DNA of 32,827 bases from Halomonas halmophila (lineage in GTDB: Bacteria; Pseudomonadota; Gammaproteobacteria; Pseudomonadales; Halomonadaceae): contig NZ_BJOC01000040.1 of assembly GCF_006540005.1 (NCBI RefSeq), forward strand, positions 1 through 32,827. The letters are read 5' to 3'. Below, piece by piece: positions 26,716 through 32,827 of the stretch. The first letter of the stretch is position 1. Every line of letters starts with the position of its first letter. A model generated the notes under the pieces. The model ran no database searches. It saw nothing but the letters and a program-made list of their open reading frames with translations, and was not told where the DNA came from. Position numbers and translations under genes: made by a program.

Positions 26716-28083
26716 ATGAGTTCCACGACCGCCGATGTGGCCGACAAGCCCTGGGCCTCGCGCCGGGAAATCCTCGGCTGGGCGATGTTCGACTTCGCCA
26801 ACCAGGCTTATACCCTGCTCATCATCACCGTGGTGTTCGGCGAGCTGTTCACCACGGTGATCGTCGGTGATCGCGGTGATGGCTATCGGCTGGCCAACCT
26901 GCTGTGGAGCCTGGCGCTGGCCATCAGCTATCTGCTGGTGGTCGTCACCGGGCCCTTGTGTGGTGCGGTGATGGACTACCGTGCCGACAAGAAGCGTTTC
27001 CTGTTTGCCAGCTACTTGGCCACCATCGGCACCACCGCCATGCTGTACTTCGTCGAGCCAGGCTATGTGGTGCTGGGACTGGTGCTGATCGTGGTCTCCA
27101 ACTACGCCTACTCCATGGGTGAGTCCTTCATCGCGGCCTTCCTGCCGGAGCTGGGGCCACCGGAGTCGCTGGGGCGTATCTCCGGCTTCGGCTGGGCGCT
27201 GGGCTATGTGGGTGGTCTCTTTGCCGCCGGCTTCACCCTGGTGGTGCTGGGCGAGACCACGGCGGAGAATTTCGAGCGCATCCGCTGGGTAGGTCCCTTT
27301 GCCGCCGCGTTTTTCCTGATCGCTGCCATCCCCACCTTCCTATGGTTGCGTGAGCGCGGCACACCGCAGCCGCCGGGTCAGCCCTATTACCGTATCGCCT
27401 GGCAGCGGGTCTCCACGACCCTGCACGAGCTGCGGCGCTTTCGTGACCTGGGGGTCTTCCTGGTGTCGCTGCTGTTCTCCATGGCCGGGGTCTACATCAT
27501 CATCGCCTTCGCCTTCATCTACGGCGCCCAGGTCATCGGCTGGGACGCGGCGACGCGCAATATCATGTTCATCATCGTGCAGATCACCGCGGCGGCCGGT
27601 GCCATCGGCTTCGGCGCCATCCAGGATCGCATCGGCACCCGCGAGACCTATCTGATCACCCTGGGGCTGTGGGTTGCGGCCATCCTGGCCATCTGGGCCA
27701 CGCCCCAGATGACCGCCTGGCTGAATGCGACCCTGGGGCTCGACTGGCAGGCTCAGCACGTCTTTCTGGTGGTGGGCTGCCTGGCGGGGCTCAGCCTGGG
27801 CTCCAGCCAGTCCGCCAGCCGCGCCCTGGTGGGGCTGTTCTCGCCGCGTCGCAAGGCCGCCGAGTTCTTCGGTTTCTGGGGGCTGGCCAACAAGCTGGCG
27901 GGCGTCTTCGGCATCATCGGCCTGGGGCTGTTGCAGTCGGTGGTCGGCCTGCAGGCCTCGATCCTGCTCTGTGCAGCGCTCTTTCTCATCGCCATCGCGA
28001 TCTGCCTGGGGGTCGATCAGGAGCGGGGCATGGAGGCTGCTCGGCAGTGGGAAGCAGATGACGTGCAGAATTGTGAGGTGTGA
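26716..28083 (+). CDS. UMF1/Atg22-type MFS permease
   Basis: A 455-residue inner-membrane permease of the UMF1 branch of the MFS, related to the yeast vacuolar amino acid exporter Atg22. The N-terminal signature REILGWAMFDFANQAYTLLIITVVF and the loop DYRADKKRFLFASY after helix 3 are diagnostic, with SQSASRALVGLFSPRRKAAEFFGFW in the second half. About twelve helices. Start ATG 26716, with AGGGA eight bases upstream. It follows the ATP-grasp/CocE operon by 111 bases, so it may export or import the compound those enzymes handle, perhaps an amino acid or dipeptide. Its last three codons and stop (Cys-Glu-Val-TGA) lie inside a 7-bp tandem repeat, so the native C-terminus may have been altered by repeat growth. 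Confidence 0.92.
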   Translation: MSSTTADVADKPWASRREILGWAMFDFANQAYTLLIITVVFGELFTTVIVGDRGDGYRLANLLWSLALAISYLLVVVTGPLCGAVMDYRADKKRFLFASYLATIGTTAMLYFVEPGYVVLGLVLIVVSNYAYSMGESFIAAFLPELGPPESLGRISGFGWALGYVGGLFAAGFTLVVLGETTAENFERIRWVGPFAAAFFLIAAIPTFLWLRERGTPQPPGQPYYRIAWQRVSTTLHELRRFRDLGVFLVSLLFSMAGVYIIIAFAFIYGAQVIGWDAATRNIMFIIVQITAAAGAIGFGAIQDRIGTRETYLITLGLWVAAILAIWATPQMTAWLNATLGLDWQAQHVFLVVGCLAGLSLGSSQSASRALVGLFSPRRKAAEFFGFWGLANKLAGVFGIIGLGLLQSVVGLQASILLCAALFLIAIAICLGVDQERGMEAARQWEADDVQNCEV

Positions 28084-28134
28084 GGTGTGAGGTGTGAGGT
28101 GTGAGGAGTGAGGAGTGAGGTGTGAAGAGTGAGG
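28072..28134 (+). repeat. Tandem heptamer array TGTGAGG, nine copies
   Basis: Nine head-to-tail 7-bp units: five exact TGTGAGG (28072-28106), two AGTGAGG (28107-28120), TGTGAAG, and AGTGAGG. A detached copy lies at 28141-28147. The array starts within the last codons of the UMF1 gene and provides its stop. With a 7-base period, TGA occurs in all three plus-strand frames, so the array halts any read-through; the minus strand has no stop in it. Copy divergence rises towards the 3' end. Confidence 0.97.
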
Positions 28135-28188
28135 GGGATATGTGAGGGATGACAAGATAGCGGAGCCGTGTAGTGGCGGGAGGTGAGC

Positions 28189-28713
28189 TTGGCAAGTGAG
28201 ACACGCCGTGCCGGCCTGGGCATGATGCTGCTGTTCTGGTTGCTGCTGATAGGTCTGGGCACCTGGTGGTGGCAGGGCTGGCTGCAGGAGCGCGAGAACC
28301 CGAACGCCGATCTTGCGCAAATGGCCACTGGCGGCCCCCTGACCCTGGAGCGCAACCCGGCGGGGCACTTCGTCGCCACCGGACGGATCAATGGTGAGCC
28401 CGTAGAATTCCTGCTGGATACCGGCGCCACCTATGTGGCGGTGCCCGCCGAGCTGGCCGATCGGCTCGATCTGGAGCGCCAGCGCGAAGTCTGGTTCTCC
28501 ACCGCCAATGGCCGCGCCCGGGGGCATCTGACCACCCTGGACGAGGTCGGCCTGGGCGGGCTGACGGCCAGCGAGGTGCGCGGCTCGATCAGCAAGGGGC
28601 TGAGCGGCGAGCAGGCGCTGCTGGGCATGAGCTTTCTGGGGCGCTTCGATATCGCCATCAGCGGCGAGCGGATGACGCTGCAGGTACCCACAGGGTCAGC
28701 CGCTGACGGTTGA
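28189..28713 (+). CDS. Membrane-anchored retropepsin-like aspartic protease
   Basis: A 174-residue clan AA single-domain aspartic protease of the bacterial retropepsin-like family, expected to act as a homodimer. One N-terminal helix (about residues 9-28, LGMMLLFWLLLIGLGTWWW) anchors it with the protease domain in the periplasm. The active site is LLDTGAT (Asp77-Thr-Gly79). The second family motif is LLGMSFLGRFDIAISGERMTL near the end, and the flap region holds FSTANGRARG. The start is probably TTG 28189, five bases after GGAGG; the in-frame GTG at 28183 lies on the ribosome site itself. It stands 55 bases after the heptamer array and 48 bases before the FAN1 gene on the same strand. Confidence 0.92.
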   Translation: MASETRRAGLGMMLLFWLLLIGLGTWWWQGWLQERENPNADLAQMATGGPLTLERNPAGHFVATGRINGEPVEFLLDTGATYVAVPAELADRLDLERQREVWFSTANGRARGHLTTLDEVGLGGLTASEVRGSISKGLSGEQALLGMSFLGRFDIAISGERMTLQVPTGSAADG

Positions 28714-28761
28714 ATACCCGGGCGAGTGTGGCCCGCTGCGCCAAGCTGTTAATATGTATGC

Positions 28762-30468
28762 ATGAACAGTACCTCCGCTGACCGCGTCTCGGCCTCGCTG
28801 GATGACCCGCGCTATTACCTGAGCAACTTCCAGTTCGTGCTGGACTGGGTGGCCGCACGCCATCATGACCTGCTCGATGACGCCGAGCTGGCCTTTCTGC
28901 GCGACTTCCCGCAGCTGCCGGTGGCATCGCGCGCCCTGCTGGTCCGCATGGTGATGCGCCGCGGCGAGGTGTTTCGGCTCTCGCGTCTCGATTATGCCGA
29001 GATCGGTGATACCACGGCGGCCCTGGCACCATTGCAGCAGGCCGGCTGGGTCGAGGCGGACCCCGAGTGCGAACTGAGCGAGCTGTTTCGCCAGTTGCGC
29101 CTGCCCGAGCTGCGCCAGGCGCTGGCCGACGAGATGGCCGCCGCCGGCGTCTCACGCTCGGCGAGCAAGGCGGCTCTGCACGAGGCCCTGCAGGCCCGAT
29201 TGACCCGACCGCGGCCGCTGAGCGAATGGTGGCCACAGGCACCGGATCGGCTGGTGCGTGTGACGGTGATGCTGCTGTGCGATCGGCTGCGGCTGATGTT
29301 CTTCGGCAACCTGCGCCAGGACTGGGCCGAGTTCGTGCTCACCGAACTGGGCATGCAGCGCTTCGAGAGCGTGGCCTTCGATGCCGCCTCGCGGGCCTTC
29401 GGCCGACGCGCCGAGGTCGATGAATACCTCTTCCTGCACCGTCTGCGCGAACGCCTCGACGCGGGCGAGAATTCGGTCGCGCTGGGCGAGACGCTGGCCG
29501 AGTCGCCCAGCGCCGAGGCGTCCGCCAATGCCTGGCTGGCCAGTCGGCGCGCGCGCCTGCTGGTTCACCTGGGGCGTGAAGCCGAGCGTCAGGGGGAGAC
29601 ACAGGCCGCCCTCGGGCTCTATGCCCGTGCCGGCGACGGTGAGGGGCGCATTCGCCGGTTGCGGCTGCTGGAGCGTTGCGGCGAGCATGCCCGGGCGCAT
29701 GCGTTGCTCGAGCAGGCCGGCGAGGTGGGGGAGCGCGAGGCTCAGGCCCTGGCACGATTGCGCACGCGGCTCCGCCGCCGACTCGGGCTGACGGCCGAGC
29801 CGACGCCTCGCGAGGCCAGCCCCGAGAGGCTCGACCTGACCCTGCCGCCCACCGGCGAGCGCGTCGAGCTGGCGGTGGTCGCGCACCTGTCCTCGCCCGA
29901 GGCGCCGGTGTACTACGTGGAAAATGCCCTGATCGGCGGGCTGTTCGGCCTGTTGTGCTGGGAAGTCTTGTTCGCGCCGCTGCCGGGAGCCTTCTTCCAT
30001 CCCTTCCAGAGCGCCCCGGCGGATCTGGGCCGCGAGGACTTCGTGGCGCGTCGTCGCCAGCGTTTCGAGGCCTGTCTGGCCGAGCTCGACGATGGCCGCT
30101 ACCGCCACACCATCGCCCGGCACTGGCAGACCAAGCAGGGGCTGTCGGCCACCTTCCTGCACTGGGAGCGCCTGAGCTGGCCGCTGATCGAACAGGCCCT
30201 CGACTGCCTGCCCGCCGCGCATCTACGTGCCTGCTTCGAGCGCATCCTGGCGGACCCGCGGGTCAACCGAAGCGGCCTGCCGGATCTGATCCAGTTCTTG
30301 CCGGACGGGCCGGCGCCGCACTATCGGCTCATCGAGGTCAAGGGGCCGGGCGACCGTCTGCAGGACAATCAGCGCCGCTGGCTGAGCTTCTTTCAGGCCC
30401 GGCGGATGCCCGTGGCGGTTTGCCATGTTGGGTGGCAGAAAGGCGTCGGCTGGCAGGAGGCGCCATGA
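28762..30468 (+). CDS. FAN1-type VRR-NUC domain nuclease
   Basis: A 568-residue protein with the layout of bacterial FAN1, a structure-specific 5' flap nuclease that acts in interstrand cross-link repair. The N-terminal half is the helical/SAP-like region (DDPRYYLSNFQFVLDWV; AAAGVSRSASKAALHEALQAR). The central part is TPR-like helices. The C-terminal VRR-NUC catalytic domain has SGLPDLIQF (Pro507-Asp508), LIEVKGPGDRLQDNQ (Glu525-x-Lys527) and a Trp soon after. Length matches the Pseudomonas enzyme. Start ATG 28762 has no ribosome site; TAATAT (28750-28755) lies so close upstream that a leaderless mRNA is possible. The stop overlaps the start of a nuclease-helicase gene (ATGA). Confidence 0.93.
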   Translation: MNSTSADRVSASLDDPRYYLSNFQFVLDWVAARHHDLLDDAELAFLRDFPQLPVASRALLVRMVMRRGEVFRLSRLDYAEIGDTTAALAPLQQAGWVEADPECELSELFRQLRLPELRQALADEMAAAGVSRSASKAALHEALQARLTRPRPLSEWWPQAPDRLVRVTVMLLCDRLRLMFFGNLRQDWAEFVLTELGMQRFESVAFDAASRAFGRRAEVDEYLFLHRLRERLDAGENSVALGETLAESPSAEASANAWLASRRARLLVHLGREAERQGETQAALGLYARAGDGEGRIRRLRLLERCGEHARAHALLEQAGEVGEREAQALARLRTRLRRRLGLTAEPTPREASPERLDLTLPPTGERVELAVVAHLSSPEAPVYYVENALIGGLFGLLCWEVLFAPLPGAFFHPFQSAPADLGREDFVARRRQRFEACLAELDDGRYRHTIARHWQTKQGLSATFLHWERLSWPLIEQALDCLPAAHLRACFERILADPRVNRSGLPDLIQFLPDGPAPHYRLIEVKGPGDRLQDNQRRWLSFFQARRMPVAVCHVGWQKGVGWQEAP

Positions 30469-32744
30469 GTCGCGAGGCGGACGGGGCGGCGCCGGGTTAC
30501 CGGGTTGCGGTGCGCACCCTCTGCGAGTTTACCGCGCGTAAGGGCGATCTCGATTACCGCTTCACGCCGGCGCCCAGTGCGCGGGAAGGCATCGAGGGTC
30601 ATGCGCGGGTCGTGGCGCGTCGCGGGCCGGACTATCGCGCCGAGGTGCCGCTGGCCGGCGTGGTCGAGGGCCTGCAGCTGGCCGGGCGCGCGGATGGCCA
30701 TGACCCCCGGCGCGGTGAGCTGGAAGAGATCAAGACCCATCGCGGCGATCTCTCGCGCATGGGCGAGAACCAGCGCGCCCTGCACTGGGCCCAGGTCTCG
30801 GCCTATGGCGCCCTGTTGTGCGAAGCCGAGGCGCTCGAGCGCGTGACCCTGGTGCTGGTGTATCTGGATGTGGTCAGCGGTGCCGAGACGCGGCTGACCC
30901 GTGACGCCGAGGCCGGCGAGCTGCGCGACTTCCTGGCCGGCCTGTGCCGGCAGTTCCGCGACTGGGCCGAGCAACAGGCCGCGCATCGCCAGAGTCGCGA
31001 CCGGGCACTGACCGCGCTGGCCTTTCCGCATGCCGACTTTCGCCCCGGCCAGCGCGCCCTCGCCGAGGATGCCTATCGCGCGGCCGCCAGCGGACGCTGC
31101 CTGCTGGCCGAGGCGCCCACCGGCATCGGCAAGACCCTGGGGGCGCTGTATCCCAGCCTGATGGCCATGCCGCGTCGCGGCATCGACCGGCTGGCGTTTC
31201 TGACCATGAAGACGCCGGGACGCCGTCTGGCGCTGGATGCCCTGGCGGCTCTCGGCGCCGCTGCCGAAGCCGCGGACCGCCTGCCGCTGCGGGTCCTGGA
31301 GCTGGTAGCACGCGACAAGGCCTGCGAGCATCCGGACCTGGCCTGCCATGGCGAGGCCTGCCCGCTGGTGCGGGGCTTCTATGACCGCTTGCCGGCGGCG
31401 CGTCAGGCCGCCGTCGAACAGGGCTGGCTCGACCGGGAAGGCCTGCGCGAGGTGGCGCTGGCGCATCAGGTCTGCCCGTATTATCTGGGGCAGGAGCTGG
31501 CGCGCTGGAGCGATGTGCTGATCGGCGACGTCAACCACTACTTCGATGATAGTGCCCTGATTCACGGCCTGGCCCAGGCCGATGACTGGCGGCTGGCGCT
31601 GCTGGTCGACGAGGCCCACAACCTGGTGGAGCGGGCCCGCGGCATGTATAGCGCGGCGCTGTCCCAGAAACGCCTCAATCGACTGCATCGCCTATCGCCG
31701 CCGGCCTTGAAACGGCCACTGGGCAGCCTGGTACGCCGCTGGCGCGAGCTGCTGCGCGAGCAGCCCGATGTGGAGTGGCAGGCGCTGGCGTCGATCCCCG
31801 AGGGCTGGCTGGGTGCCCTGCAACGCGCCGTCTCGGCGGTGGGCGACTACCTGGCCGAGCATCCTGAGGGTGGCGATCCGAGCCTCCGGGAGTTTCTGTT
31901 CGAGGCGCTGGCCTTTGCGCGTCTCGCCGAGCGCTTCGGCGAGCATTCGCTGTGCGAGCTGCGGCGTGCCGGCCAGGGCCAGGCCGTCATGGCGATTCGC
32001 AACCTGGTGCCCGCAGACTTCCTGCGCTCCCGCTTTGCCGCGGCCCACTCGACGATGCTGTTCTCGGCCACGCTGAGCCCACCCGCGTATCACCGCGACC
32101 TGCTCGGTCTGCCCGACAACAGCGTGGTGCGTCGCGTGGCCTCTCCCTTCATGGCGGAGCAGCTGGAGGTGCGCTGCCGGGCGGATATCTCGACGCGCCT
32201 CAAGGATCGTGACGCCTCGCTCGGCCCCATCGTCGAGGAGCTGGCGGGGCAGTATCGCCGTCAGCCCGGCCACTACCTGGCCTTCTTCAGCAGCTTCGCC
32301 TATCTGGAAGCGGCTCGGGCTCGACTGGAGGCGGTGTACCCCGAGGTGCCGTTGCGCGCCCAGCAGCGCGGCATGAGCGAGGCCGAGCGCGATGCCTTCC
32401 TGGCCGGTTTCAGCCCCGAGGGCAGCGGCATCGCCTTTGCGGTGCTCGGCGGCGCCTTCGCCGAAGGCATCGACCTGCCGGGCGAGCGCCTGGTGGGCGC
32501 CTTCGTGATCACTCTGGGCCTGCCGCCCTTCGACCCGCTCAACGAGGCACTGAAGCAACGCCTGCAGGCGCGCTTCGGCCGCGGCGACGACTACGCCTAC
32601 CGCGTGCCCGGCATGATCAAGGTGGTGCAGGCCGCCGGCCGGGTCATCCGCGGCCCGCAGGACCGTGGCGTGGTGGTCTTGATGGATGACCGCTTCGCAC
32701 GGGCGGAGAATCGGGCGTTGTTGCCGGACTGGTGGGGTTTATAG
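30465..32744 (+). CDS. XPD/DinG-type Fe-S helicase with N-terminal RecB-like nuclease domain
   Basis: A 759-residue fusion. Residues about 10-145 look like a PD-(D/E)XK nuclease of the RecB/Cas4 kind: G-x3-H at 42-46, Asp77 in GRAD, Glu88-Ile-Lys90, and a QVSAY motif (Gln110-Tyr114). The rest is a superfamily 2 XPD-like helicase, expected to move 5' to 3'. It has Walker A EAPTGIGKT (Lys223), VDEAH at 380-384, SATLSPPAYH, and motif VI QAAGRVIRG. Four cysteines (286, 293, 298, 336) sit between Walker A and the DEAH box as the 4Fe-4S ligands do. Start ATG 30465, with AGGAGG six bases upstream, overlaps the FAN1 stop. The operon joins two nucleases and a helicase, which fits cross-link or flap repair. 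A heptamer array begins five bases after the stop. Confidence 0.93.
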   Translation: MSREADGAAPGYRVAVRTLCEFTARKGDLDYRFTPAPSAREGIEGHARVVARRGPDYRAEVPLAGVVEGLQLAGRADGHDPRRGELEEIKTHRGDLSRMGENQRALHWAQVSAYGALLCEAEALERVTLVLVYLDVVSGAETRLTRDAEAGELRDFLAGLCRQFRDWAEQQAAHRQSRDRALTALAFPHADFRPGQRALAEDAYRAAASGRCLLAEAPTGIGKTLGALYPSLMAMPRRGIDRLAFLTMKTPGRRLALDALAALGAAAEAADRLPLRVLELVARDKACEHPDLACHGEACPLVRGFYDRLPAARQAAVEQGWLDREGLREVALAHQVCPYYLGQELARWSDVLIGDVNHYFDDSALIHGLAQADDWRLALLVDEAHNLVERARGMYSAALSQKRLNRLHRLSPPALKRPLGSLVRRWRELLREQPDVEWQALASIPEGWLGALQRAVSAVGDYLAEHPEGGDPSLREFLFEALAFARLAERFGEHSLCELRRAGQGQAVMAIRNLVPADFLRSRFAAAHSTMLFSATLSPPAYHRDLLGLPDNSVVRRVASPFMAEQLEVRCRADISTRLKDRDASLGPIVEELAGQYRRQPGHYLAFFSSFAYLEAARARLEAVYPEVPLRAQQRGMSEAERDAFLAGFSPEGSGIAFAVLGGAFAEGIDLPGERLVGAFVITLGLPPFDPLNEALKQRLQARFGRGDDYAYRVPGMIKVVQAAGRVIRGPQDRGVVVLMDDRFARAENRALLPDWWGL

Positions 32745-32749
32745 GCTTT

Positions 32750-32823
32750 GAGCTACGAGCTACGAGCTACGAGCTACGAGCTACGAGCTACGAGCTACGA
32801 GCTACGAGCTACGAGCTACGAGC
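32750..32823 (+). repeat. Tandem heptamer array GAGCTAC, ten exact copies plus GAGC
   Basis: Ten identical 7-bp units (32750-32819) followed by a partial GAGC, then CCGGG at the window end. It begins five bases after the helicase TAG. Perfect identity of all copies suggests recent slippage or ongoing copy-number change. Each unit holds the palindrome AGCT. The plus strand has no stop in any frame; the minus strand carries TAG once in 21 bases in each frame. Confidence 0.97.
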
Positions 32824-32827
32824 CGGG

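Noticed and set aside
28072..28147. CRISPR-like array
   Set aside because: Units are 7 bp with no spacers; this is a simple tandem repeat. The same holds for 32750-32823.
28135..28188. Possible gene or RNA between the heptamer array and the retropepsin start
   Set aside because: Only 54 bases with one stray heptamer copy and the ribosome site for the protease; nothing else supported.
29676..30464. N-terminal extension of the helicase frame by 263 codons into FAN1
   Set aside because: The extension is Arg/Gly/Pro-rich shadow translation of FAN1; the ATG at 30465 has a strong ribosome site and a sensible protein start.

Overview
The window looks like chromosomal DNA of a GC-rich gammaproteobacterium, most likely Halomonadaceae (Halomonas or a close relative). 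The signs are a FabY-type ketoacyl synthase as in pseudomonads, the coaD-ferredoxin pair, GlnE, PBP4, a retropepsin-like protease, a FAN1-type VRR-NUC nuclease, and strongly G/C-ending codons almost throughout. This assignment comes from recognising protein families, not from a database search. No rRNA, tRNA, CRISPR array or intact insertion sequence was seen.

Layout. 1-6.0 kb (minus strand): a MATE exporter, an exported C69-family dipeptidase-like protein, then the fabY-coaD-ferredoxin cluster, with fabY and coaD overlapping by four bases. 6.1-8.6 kb: a TrmB-like methyltransferase, then a LysR regulator divergent from a PACE pump that is translationally coupled to an EmrE-type SMR pump. 8.6-15.1 kb (plus strand): housekeeping genes dacB, dgkA, glnE and aroQ, an M48 lipoprotein protease, and a 63-residue unknown protein. 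15.1-18.7 kb: an accessory block of visibly less GC-biased sequence, with an AraC regulator divergent from a NepI-like exporter, a degenerate transposase-like fragment, and an AEC permease with a good sigma-70 promoter. 18.7-23.1 kb: a small membrane protein, an LLM flavin oxidoreductase, a tiny membrane protein, an XpaC-like/TelA pair, and a convergent Sll1863-like coiled-coil protein. 23.2-28.1 kb: an ATP-grasp ligase with a CocE/NonD hydrolase in one operon behind an operator-like inverted repeat, followed by a UMF1-type MFS permease. 28.1-32.8 kb: a retropepsin-like protease, then FAN1 coupled by a four-base overlap to an XPD/DinG-type helicase with an N-terminal RecB-like nuclease domain.

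The last block is bracketed by two unrelated tandem arrays with the same 7-bp unit length. One contains the stop codon of the UMF1 gene (28072-28134). The other starts five bases after the helicase stop (32750-32823) and nearly reaches the window end.

Best candidates for new biology are the FAN1/nuclease-helicase operon with its flanking heptad arrays, the ATP-grasp/CocE operon, the coupled PACE-SMR efflux pair, and the C69 protein in which the expected N-terminal Cys nucleophile appears to be Ser.
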